Shown: positions 1 to 4,475 of the stretch, piece by piece
How positions within the stretch are numbered: position 1 is the stretch's first letter
Layout: each line of letters begins with the position of its first letter
NCBI GenBank assembly: GCA_031285465.1
Contig: JAITWD010000158.1
Span: 1-7,934, forward strand
DNA: 7,934 nt
Direction of reading: 5' to 3'
From: Lachnospiraceae bacterium
Lineage (GTDB): Bacteria; Bacillota; Clostridia; Lachnospirales; Lachnospiraceae
The notes under the pieces: generated by a model
The model's input: only the letters and a program-made list of their open reading frames with translations
The model's database searches: none
What the model was told of the DNA's origin: nothing
Translations under genes and position numbers: made by a program

Positions 1-1436
1 TCCACCGACGGTACCCCCCGCATCGACAGGATCACCAACTCTGCCCCCGCGGCACCGATCCCCTTCTCCAGCCGGTCCACCGACCCAAAGAAAAGCGCAC
101 CGGTAATATAGATCACCTCGACATGCATCGGTAACTCCAATTCCTCCTCCATCCGTGACGGATCGAATTCGCTCACCGTCAAGTCAAGATTGGACATCTT
201 AAGCACAAACAATACCACCGCAATGACCAATCCGGCAGCAATCGCAATGGTCAGATCAAAGATAACCGTCGCCGCCAGGGTAACGGCAAACTTCGTGATC
301 GCCCCCCGAAAACGCCGCCGGAACAAATAGCCGATATTTGCCCACTCATTCATCCGCCAGGCGGTCACTATCAATACCCCCGCCAATGCCGACAAGGGAA
401 TGTCTGCCATCAGCGGTCCCAACAAAAACATCGCCGCCAACAAAAACACACCGTGAATGATCCCCGTCATCCGGGTCTGTGCCCCCGAACGGATCGCCAC
501 CGACGTCCGGGCGATCGCCGCCGTCGATGGAACCCCACCCATAAAGGGCAGGATCAGGTTACCGATCCCCTGCGCCACCAACTCACGGTCGGCATTCATC
601 GTCTCCCCCTTCATCCGGCCGCCGACCACGCCACAGAGCAGACTCTCGATCAGACATAACATCGCGATACTGACACCGGGCAACAAAATAATATCCAACA
701 ATCCGGGTTCGGTCAAGTAGGCAAGATCCAGCCGGGTTTCATTGATCAGCGTCTGCGGGATGGTTCCGACCGTCTCCACCGGAAAGCTGGCGACCGCCTG
801 CACCGCTGTCGCCAGAATAACCGCGACAAGACTGCCCGGCACCTTTTTATTAAGCTGCTTCGGCCATAGCAGAATAAAGAGTGTAACCACCAAACCAAAC
901 ACAAGGGCATGGACATTCACCGTCGGCCGTTCGGTGATGAGCCCCCATAATTTCCTAAGAATATTCTCCCCCTCTGCCTTCACTCCCAGCAGATTCTCCA
1001 CCTGCCCCAGGGCGATCAAGAGGGCGATACCGGAGGTAAAACCGGTAATAACCGCCGTCGGCAACAGATTCACGATTTTGCCCATTTTAAACAGCCCGAT
1101 CGCGATCAACAAAACACCCGCCAACGCACTGGCGGCAAATACCGCCTTCAACCCGTACCGTGCCGACAGGGGCACCAGGATCGCCGCCATCGCGCCGGTC
1201 GGTCCCGATATCTGATAGGATGCTCCCGACAGCGCCCCGATAACAAAAGCCGCGACGATCGCCGCGATCAATCCCGCCGCCGCATCGGCTCCCGAACTGG
1301 TACCAAAGGCAATCGCCAGCGGTAGCGCAACCGCTCCGGTCGTAATCCCCGCCAACAGATCCTTCCGTAACGCTGTACCGCCATAACCGGCGAACTCCCG
1401 ACGCAGGTCGCCTATGTAATCACCTATTAATTTCAT
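1..1436 (-). CDS. SulP-family anion permease with C-terminal STAS domain (3' end beyond window)
   Basis: Inner-membrane transporter of the SulP (SLC26-like) family, which moves sulfate, bicarbonate or related anions; the substrate cannot be told from sequence. The 478 visible codons begin MKLIGDYIGDLRREF. An amphipathic N-terminus is followed by hydrophobic helices beginning near residue 27 (DLLAGITTGAVALPLAIAFG) and the family signature QISGPTGAM at residues 75-83. About ten further hydrophobic segments follow. From about residue 438 the chain becomes a STAS domain (HVEVIYITGALFFGSVDRLE, then ELVILSMRGVPSV) and runs off the window edge, so roughly the last 60-100 residues are missing. ATG 1436 is the only plausible in-frame start downstream of the GGAGG at 1460-1456, but the gap is unusually long (19 nt), and an out-of-frame ATG lies between them. 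The gene is GC-rich compared with the middle of the window. Family assignment is firm; substrate is open. Confidence 0.93.
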   Translation of the reverse strand, partial: MKLIGDYIGDLRREFAGYGGTALRKDLLAGITTGAVALPLAIAFGTSSGADAAAGLIAAIVAAFVIGALSGASYQISGPTGAMAAILVPLSARYGLKAVFAASALAGVLLIAIGLFKMGKIVNLLPTAVITGFTSGIALLIALGQVENLLGVKAEGENILRKLWGLITERPTVNVHALVFGLVVTLFILLWPKQLNKKVPGSLVAVILATAVQAVASFPVETVGTIPQTLINETRLDLAYLTEPGLLDIILLPGVSIAMLCLIESLLCGVVGGRMKGETMNADRELVAQGIGNLILPFMGGVPSTAAIARTSVAIRSGAQTRMTGIIHGVFLLAAMFLLGPLMADIPLSALAGVLIVTAWRMNEWANIGYLFRRRFRGAITKFAVTLAATVIFDLTIAIAAGLVIAVVLFVLKMSNLDLTVSEFDPSRMEEELELPMHVEVIYITGALFFGSVDRLEKGIGAAGAELVILSMRGVPSV

Positions 1437-1449
1437 GATAAAAACCCAT
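1420..1449 (-). other. Candidate 9-codon leader ORF overlapping the SulP start
   Basis: An ATG at 1449 sits 6 nt after the GGAGG of the SulP leader, a better spacing than for the SulP ATG at 1436. It opens a 9-codon frame (MGFYHEINR, then TGA at 1422-1420) that runs across the SulP start in another frame. This could be a translationally coupled leader peptide that sends ribosomes to the SulP start by termination and re-initiation, or it may simply be chance. The frame and spacing are seen directly; the function is inference. Confidence 0.3.
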
Positions 1450-1455
1450 GCCTTT

Positions 1456-1530
1456 CCTCCACCCGCAAACCTTGGTCTGCGGGTACGATCGATAAATACC
1501 CGTAACCACACAGTAGCTGCATAGTTACGG
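1456..1530 (-). promoter_or_regulatory. Structured SulP 5' leader with competing hairpins at the Shine-Dalgarno
   Basis: Two hairpins precede the GGAGGAAAGG ribosome site. The first (1530-1500) has arms CCGTAAC/GTTACGG that extend inward to a 14-bp RNA stem with G-U pairs and a CTA loop. The second (1484-1461) has arms ACCCGCA/TGCGGGT and directly abuts the ribosome site. An alternative stem, CGGGTA (1502-1497) with TACCCG (1485-1480), would break both. This four-segment, mutually exclusive layout is what riboswitches and translational attenuators use. No known riboswitch class was recognised. Confidence 0.5.
1502..1528 (-). repeat. 27-nt hairpin repeat, copy 1 (SulP leader)
   Basis: Read on the plus strand this runs from GTAACCACACAGT to CATAGTTAC. 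It matches the 27-mer at 1660-1686 at 21 of 27 positions by eye and has the same length. Both copies fold into a stem closed by GTAAC/GTTAC. In this copy the structure is part of the SulP 5' leader. Confidence 0.5.
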
Positions 1531-1550
1531 ATAACCTTCGGATCGGATTA

Positions 1551-1579
1551 ATTTTATCATGAAAAATGATGGAATACAA
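1551..1579 (-). promoter_or_regulatory. Sigma-A-type promoter of the SulP gene
   Basis: On the minus strand TTGTAT (1579-1574) and TAAAAT (1556-1551) are separated by 17 nt, the optimal spacing for a vegetative promoter. The spacer holds a short inverted repeat (ATCAT ... ATGAT) that could be an operator. Transcription would start near 1544 and give a leader of about 108 nt containing the hairpins described above. Confidence 0.5.
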
Positions 1580-1624
1580 TATGTAACTTTTTTGTGGACA
1601 GAGCATACCGGATGGCGAGTGGTT

Positions 1625-1641
1625 GTGATGGTTTAAGCGTA
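1625..1641 (+). repeat. 17-bp inverted repeat, left copy
   Basis: GTGATGGTTTAAGCGTA occurs here on the plus strand, and its exact reverse complement lies at 2213-2229. The pair encloses the small secreted-protein gene at 1696-2145. Weaker similarity continues outward (GCG/TGG blocks) and inward (TAGTTAC at both ends). The right copy lies in the 5' leader of that gene; the left copy is downstream of it. Confidence 0.6.
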
Positions 1642-1659
1642 ACTTGTTTTTTAACCGAT

Positions 1660-1686
1660 GTAACTATAAAGTCCCTTCATAGTTAC
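1660..1686 (-). repeat. 27-nt hairpin repeat, copy 2, after the secreted-protein gene
   Basis: The arms GTAACTAT (1660-1667) and ATAGTTAC (1679-1686) are perfect complements. After one A-C mismatch three further pairs leave a TCC loop. It lies 9 nt beyond the stop of the gene ending at 1696. No clear T-run follows on either strand, so it is not a classical terminator, though it could protect the 3' end or be a weak terminator. It is related in sequence to the hairpin at 1502-1528. Confidence 0.55.
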
Positions 1687-1695
1687 AACCCACGG

Positions 1696-2145
1696 TCAAT
1701 TGTTTTTGAGGGTAATTTCTTTAATATCCCAGGCGATCAATTCAAAATCATTTATTATCATGTATACGGCAATATAAAACGTACCGTCACTATAGCTGTC
1801 ATCGATGCTCATCGGTCCGACGAAATAGCGGTTATCTTCGGAAACATCGGCGACGAATTGAAGATAATAGACCGTTTCTTGTGTTTCCTCACTAATTACC
1901 TCCACAAAAACCACATGATCGCCCACCTCCAGATCACCCCGATAGATGGAATCGCCCTCAACGATGAACTCATCTAAACTGCTGACCTCATCGGGTGCCT
2001 CAATGGTCAGGGTGGCATAATCGGGAATCTCACCTTCAAAAGCCAGCGCCCTCTCCGAATAGCTCATTGACACTGACAAAACCATCGCCGCGACTAACAA
2101 TAATTGCATCATCCGCTTAAAGAAACCTTTTTTCGTGTTATCCAT
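1696..2145 (-). CDS. Small secreted protein of unknown function
   Basis: 149 residues. The N-terminus MDNTKKGFFKRMMQLLLVAA has a lysine/arginine-rich head, then a hydrophobic core to about residue 27 and a plausible signal peptidase site near ALA-FEGE (residues 34-36). The mature part is acidic, without cysteines, and rich in alternating beta-type segments (YATLTIEAPDEV, GDHVVFVEVI, VYYLQFVADV, GTFYIAVYMI), which suggests a single Ig-like or other beta-sandwich domain. Its last 30 residues (GTFYIAVY ... KEITL) loosely resemble the tail of the lipoprotein at 5360-6451 (STFYAVAV ... SSVVLY), so the two may share a fold; this is a by-eye impression. ATG 2145 was chosen because it gives the complete signal peptide; the AAGAAAGG ribosome site is 13 nt away, so translation may be weak or controlled. 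It has its own promoter and is flanked by inverted repeats. No family was recognised. Confidence 0.82.
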   Translation of the reverse strand: MDNTKKGFFKRMMQLLLVAAMVLSVSMSYSERALAFEGEIPDYATLTIEAPDEVSSLDEFIVEGDSIYRGDLEVGDHVVFVEVISEETQETVYYLQFVADVSEDNRYFVGPMSIDDSYSDGTFYIAVYMIINDFELIAWDIKEITLKNN

Positions 2146-2155
2146 GTTAATACCC

Positions 2156-2182
2156 GTACCTTTCTTGTACCGCTCTCGTACC
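2156..2182 (-). repeat. Three GGTAC direct repeats with 11-nt period in the leader
   Basis: On the minus strand GGTAC occurs at 2182-2178, 2171-2167 and 2160-2156, separated by GAGAGC and AAGAAA. The period is exactly 11, about one helical turn. The last copy overlaps the presumed ribosome site of the gene starting at 2145. The array could be a set of operator sites on one DNA face or an RNA-protein binding array. Confidence 0.5.
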
Positions 2183-2212
2183 TCAATAATTATTAGTTAC
2201 CTTACTCTGATC

Positions 2213-2229
2213 TACGCTTAAACCATCAC
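2213..2229 (-). repeat. 17-bp inverted repeat, right copy
   Basis: Exact reverse complement of 1625-1641, placed just downstream of the predicted transcription start (about 2236), so it would lie at the 5' end of the leader of the secreted-protein gene. Flanking bases on either side differ from the left copy, but partial similarity persists for about 20 nt each way. Confidence 0.6.
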
Positions 2230-2237
2230 GCTCCACC

Positions 2238-2284
2238 GCTATATTATAGCACAACATCTAACAATATGCGTCCTGTTATAGGAC
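2238..2284 (-). promoter_or_regulatory. Extended -10 promoter with upstream palindrome for the gene at 1696-2145
   Basis: The minus strand has TGC directly before a perfect TATAAT (2248-2243), an extended -10 element; no good -35 box lies at the right distance. The -10 sits inside a 13-bp palindrome (2238-2250). A second inverted repeat with arms GTCCT/AGGAC and a 5-nt spacer (2270-2284) covers the -35 to -48 zone, where an activator would bind. The start of transcription would be near 2236. Confidence 0.5.
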
Positions 2285-2374
2285 ATCTATGGTAAATTTT
2301 GTTATAAACTTTCAATCAATGAAGACTTGCATAACATGTAGCCATAGAGTTGAACCTTTTGGGGCGGAAAAGTT

Positions 2375-2435
2375 GGCGAAAAAGCTGAACCCTACAGACA
2401 CATACAACTTGTCTGTAGGGTTCAACCTTTCCGCC
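2375..2435 (-). terminator. Very long hairpin terminator of the Cys/His-protein gene
   Basis: The inner stem is a perfect 15 bp (2410-2424 with 2386-2400) around a 9-nt loop. In minus-strand RNA it can extend by 11 more pairs including G-U pairs (2425-2435 with 2375-2385). The same outer arms would contain A-C mismatches in plus-strand RNA, so the structure favours minus transcripts. A TTTTT run lies in the 3' outer arm (GCTTTTTCGCC), 2 nt after the inner stem. It begins about 30 nt after the stop codon at 2463. A smaller hairpin CCGGT/ACCGG precedes it (about 2436-2453). Confidence 0.65.
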
Positions 2436-2462
2436 GACCGGTCTTTTCACCGGCTAAGCTAC

Positions 2463-2903
2463 TCAGTGAGCACAAGGCACCTGCACAAAATCCGATTCGG
2501 TTTGGTAGGCTTTACAATAAGTTCTGTTGCAGTAGCGTGTTCTTTGCACCGGCATTAAGCACTTATTACCACTATGATAGGCAACCGATCCATTCCAAAG
2601 CCCCCAATCACCCCAACTGTGCCCAAAAATATTGCTACAGCTCTCTGATGGATCGGAAATAATACCAAAAGGCATGATCATCGACTCATAGGTTGTTATC
2701 GTGGTATTATTGGGTGTGATCAGACCTGCGTTCAATTGTTCCAGATATTCATCTATATCCTCAACATATCGAAGTTGGTCGTTATCGCCAGGTAGATCTC
2801 CTTGCGCTTTTTCTTCTCCCGATCCTGCAAAAACGGTCATTGAAGGAACGAGGACTAAGCACAAAATAAGTGAAACCATCGGAATTATTTTTTTGTTTTT
2901 CAT
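2463..2903 (-). CDS. Secreted protein with C-terminal Cys/His-rich module
   Basis: 146 residues. The start ATG 2903 has GAGGTGG 5 nt upstream and opens a clear signal peptide (MKNKKIIPMVSLILCLVLV, cleavage likely near VFA-GSGE, residue 26). An acidic linker (about 27-60) includes YVEDIDEYLEQLNAG. The last 60 residues form a compact module with C89, H95, H110, C115, C125, C130, C144 and H146; H146 is the final residue. The motif order is GHSWGDWGLW, then H..GNKC, RTRYC, RTYC and VPCAH. The spacing suggests a zinc-binding knuckle or a disulfide-bonded domain. Similar GH-W-x-W / C-x-x-C style modules occur in uncharacterised secreted Firmicute proteins (recalled, not searched). It is the second gene of a likely two-gene operon, 65 nt after the ring-building-motif-like gene, and ends in a strong terminator. 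Function unknown. Confidence 0.82.
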   Translation of the reverse strand: MKNKKIIPMVSLILCLVLVPSMTVFAGSGEEKAQGDLPGDNDQLRYVEDIDEYLEQLNAGLITPNNTTITTYESMIMPFGIISDPSESCSNIFGHSWGDWGLWNGSVAYHSGNKCLMPVQRTRYCNRTYCKAYQTESDFVQVPCAH

Positions 2904-2907
2904 AAAA

Positions 2908-2948
2908 ACCACCTCACCTTTCCAACACCTGCAAACCTTAGCGCAGGT
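2908..2948 (-). promoter_or_regulatory. Intergenic hairpin leader matching the SulP leader
   Basis: Arms ACCTGC (2948-2943) and GCAGGT (2932-2927) enclose a 10-nt loop directly upstream of the ribosome site GAGGTGG. From the loop onward the minus strand reads AAGGTTTGCAGGTG, then GGAAAGG, then GGTTTTTAT. The SulP leader has AAGGTTTGCGGGTG, GGAAAGG and GGTTTTTAT in the same order, with only small spacing changes. This similarity between leaders of unrelated genes points to a shared regulatory element. Confidence 0.5.
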
Positions 2949-2968
2949 ACAAATAATATATGAAAACA

Positions 2969-3460
2969 TTAACTCGTCACTAAATAATCCTGATCGTCAA
3001 CCTCCTCATCACCAAGGAGTCGCAAACGTTCTTCCAGCTTCTCTGGTGACATAAAGGTTTCCACATCCAAGTAGGTCATATGAATATCCTCGGCATCAAG
3101 ATCAAGGTTTTCTGATGCAAGTGATACTAACCCGTCCTGCTCGGCTTGATCGATTATCTCTTCATGACTTACAACAATTATAGTTGCACTGGTAATTTGG
3201 GAGTCCGAATCATCCAAAGACACCCAAGTTTCAACAATGTTCTCTTTGTCAAAATCAAGTAAAATTTCTTTTAATTCATTTTCTTTGCGGACCTTTTGTT
3301 CTTCGAAAGAAGTTAACCCGGTATCTGCCACAATACCGCTCTGCTTATAGCCAGTGTCGTCTGCACTTATTATCCCTAAATAAAAGGTAGCAATAAGTGC
3401 AACAAAACACAAAACAGTTAGTAAAACAATCGTCCTTTTCGTAAGTTTACCATGTTCCAT
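2969..3460 (-). CDS. Single-TM protein with ring-building-motif-like (FliF/YscJ/SpoIIIAG-type) domain
   Basis: 163 residues. ATG 3460 has GGAGG 5 nt upstream; a TTG four codons earlier is inside that ribosome site and was rejected. A positively charged N-terminus (MEHGKLTKR) leads into one membrane helix (about 10-29), so the rest is probably outside the cell. Residues about 57-130 follow the order of ring-building motifs in FliF/YscJ: a helix (ENELKEILLDF), NIVETWVSLDD, a loop, SATIIVVS, a helix with LVSLASENLDLD, then AEDIHMTYLD. In FliF/YscJ the same order is charged helix, V-K-x-A-R-V-H-L, S-A-S-V-x-L, helix with V-x-x-L-D-P-E-N-V-x-V-V-D. SpoIIIAG of the sporulation channel has a related fold. 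The tail is acidic (GDEEVDDQD). No flagellar, type III or spoIIIA partners lie nearby. It is transcribed ahead of the Cys/His secreted protein. The fold call is inference from pattern; gene reality is strong. Confidence 0.82.
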   Translation of the reverse strand: MEHGKLTKRTIVLLTVLCFVALIATFYLGIISADDTGYKQSGIVADTGLTSFEEQKVRKENELKEILLDFDKENIVETWVSLDDSDSQITSATIIVVSHEEIIDQAEQDGLVSLASENLDLDAEDIHMTYLDVETFMSPEKLEERLRLLGDEEVDDQDYLVTS

Positions 3461-3487
3461 AATTACCTCCAATCCTTCTTTGTCCCG

Positions 3488-3529
3488 GTCTGTTATCGCA
3501 GACAGTGGTTGATAATTAATTTAACCACT
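3488..3529 (-). promoter_or_regulatory. Tandem hairpins upstream of the ribosome site of the gene at 3460
   Basis: Two small hairpins follow each other on the minus strand: AGTGGTT/AACCACT (3529-3523 with 3510-3504, 12-nt AT loop) and GTCTG/CAGAC (3503-3499 with 3492-3488, loop CGATAA). The ribosome site GGAGG follows 17 nt later. The CTGCGATA of the second hairpin also occurs in the lipoprotein leader hairpin (6475-6461). Confidence 0.4.
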
Positions 3530-3555
3530 TCGCTTAGTAACGGCTTTTCGCGCAC
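3493..3555 (-). CDS. Possible 20-residue peptide ORF in the operon leader
   Basis: A GTG at 3555 is preceded at a 3-nt gap by AAAGGGGGAG (3568-3559), one of the stronger ribosome sites in the window. The frame encodes 20 residues, beginning VREKPLLSEVV and ending in NHCLR before TAA at 3495-3493, 32 nt ahead of the next start. It overlaps both leader hairpins, so its translation would melt them, as in a leader-peptide attenuator. It could also be a genuine microprotein or chance. No similarity recognised. Confidence 0.3.
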   Translation of the reverse strand: MREKPLLSEVVKLIINHCLR

Positions 3556-4011
3556 TATCTCCCCCTTTCTTCATTTTGTGCAAAGCAATGGCGTAATCAT
3601 TTATTTTTTGGGAAAACAACTATTACTTCCTAAATTTGATCGCAATACACCCTATTTATATGTAAGAAGGCGACAATTTAGCCATTCATTTTCCATCTTT
3701 TAAATCCTTTCCAATTTCGTTGCACAATTTTCAAAACAAATAGAATCATCTTCCGTGATACTGTCCTTTGACGAGACGTAACATATTGCTTACAACAAAA
3801 TAATACATCTTGAACTACTCAATGTCAATATGCACTTCGTTATTTCCACAAATCAGGACGCTTTTGCTTAGATATTTATCAAGTTTTATTATTCGCCATA
3901 TTCTTACAAATTCAACCTTCATAACTTATATTCATTTGTCGCAAATTGTATTTGCACATAATTTTAATCATTATGAATCTTTTCTTCCTCGGTTGGACGG
4001 CAAATAAGGGT
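3556..4011. other. AT-rich stretch without a supportable protein gene
   Basis: About 450 nt with G/C near 30 per cent by hand count (16/60 at 3601-3660, 18/60 at 3841-3900). It contains only short frames on both strands with no convincing ribosome site, codon pattern or domain. One minus frame (ATG at about 3686, 14 codons) does have GGAAAGGA upstream. The segment holds one good promoter (3800-3828) and would form most of a roughly 330-nt untranslated leader of the gene at 3460. An RNA gene or riboswitch cannot be excluded. Confidence 0.6.
3800..3828 (-). promoter_or_regulatory. Near-consensus sigma-A promoter of the 3460-2463 operon
   Basis: The minus strand has a perfect TTGACA (3828-3823), a 17-nt spacer and TATTAT (3805-3800). 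Transcription would start near 3793, about 333 nt before the first recognised start codon at 3460, which implies a long leader or an undetected RNA or peptide gene in between. This is the strongest promoter match in the window. Confidence 0.7.
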
Positions 4012-4039
4012 AAAAAAAAGCCAGCGAAAGCGGTCCGCT
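4012..4039 (-). terminator. Intrinsic terminator after the truncated paralogue
   Basis: On the minus strand AGCGGA (4039-4034) pairs with TTCGCT (4028-4023), one G-U pair, loop CCGCT. It is followed by GGC and then eight consecutive T (4019-4012). The T-run is clear; the stem is short and 3 nt from it, so strength is uncertain. It would end transcripts from the XRE gene pair. Confidence 0.55.
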
Positions 4040-4090
4040 CCATGCAGACACATCTACCATCGTGTCGGTCGGAAACGAATGTCTTCTGCT

Positions 4091-4145
4091 GACTTGTTTT
4101 TCCACGGTGTTATCTGCGGTGTTATCCACCGACTTGTTTTCCACC
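4091..4145 (+). repeat. DnaA-box-like cluster within a 40-bp direct repeat
   Basis: Four 9-mers resemble the DnaA box TTATCCACA or its relaxed form: TTTTCCACG (4098-4106), TTATCTGCG (4110-4118), TTATCCACC (4122-4130) and TTTTCCACC (4137-4145), spaced 12, 12 and 15. GACTTGTTTT followed by CCAC occurs twice 40 bp apart (4091 and 4131), and CGGTGTTATC occurs twice 12 bp apart. None is a perfect DnaA box. An AT-rich stretch lies next to it. It could be a DnaA or other regulator site, or a decayed repeat. Confidence 0.45.
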
Positions 4146-4154
4146 AAGCAAACG

Positions 4155-4415
4155 CTAATTAAGTCGCTCCCCTTTGGCAAAAGCAACCATCGCCCGATAG
4201 CTCTGGATATCATGCCTCTTTTTGAACCGCTCTATCTTCAAGGCAACCCCCAAAGTGATCCCCCACAATATCACCGTAACTGCCACCTTGATCCAGCCGC
4301 CACCCACCAGTAACAATGTCCCCCCGGCAAATACACTAACCACAAAAAGTGCGACCATGATCATCGTATAAAAACGTAATTTCCTGATATCCTCAAGCTT
4401 GATTTTTTCTTTCAT
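4155..4415 (-). CDS. Truncated tandem paralogue of the XRE membrane regulator (membrane part only)
   Basis: 86 residues starting MKEKIKLEDIRKL. ATG 4415 was chosen because GGTGAT, matching the 16S tail, lies 6 nt upstream and because the paralogue has MREEIKAEDIKKL at the same point. Two membrane helices (about 15-35 and 40-58) are followed by ALKIERFKKRHDIQSYRAMVAFAKGERLN. The neighbour at 4534-5118 has ALKVEKFKKKHDIQTFREIMAFANGERLD, so the copies are clearly duplicates. This copy stops right after GERL and lacks the third helix. The frame stays open upstream to an ATG at 4472 and further to about 4545; it reads VSQVELAKCMGISVS, which looks like a helix-turn-helix remnant, but no start with a ribosome site precedes it. 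It is therefore either a small two-TM protein or a decayed pseudogene of a full regulator. Confidence 0.65.
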   Translation of the reverse strand: MKEKIKLEDIRKLRFYTMIMVALFVVSVFAGGTLLLVGGGWIKVAVTVILWGITLGVALKIERFKKRHDIQSYRAMVAFAKGERLN

Positions 4416-4475
4416 ATCTTTATCACCATACCTTTCCAGTATGAGCAGCCTATCGCTCACACTAATTCCCATACA

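Noticed and set aside
453..1215. Plus-strand open frames of 68, 87 and 157 codons opposite the SulP gene
   Set aside because: They are antisense shadows of a GC-rich, well-supported transporter frame and have no ribosome site or recognisable domain.
1594..1977. Plus-strand frame of 127 codons opposite the secreted-protein gene
   Set aside because: It mirrors the minus-strand gene with signal peptide and promoter; no ribosome site and no known motif in the plus reading.
2289..2558. Plus-strand frame of 89 codons across the long hairpin
   Set aside because: Its residues come largely from translation of an inverted repeat, and it runs into the 3' end of the Cys/His gene on the other strand.
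3810..4007. Plus-strand frame of 65 codons in the AT-rich stretch
   Set aside because: No ribosome site, no convincing membrane or signal pattern, and it overlaps the strong minus promoter and the terminator T-run.
3971..4213. Minus-strand frame of 80 codons overlapping the end of the truncated paralogue
   Set aside because: It overlaps the better-supported paralogue in another frame, passes through the DnaA-like repeats and terminator, and lacks a ribosome site.
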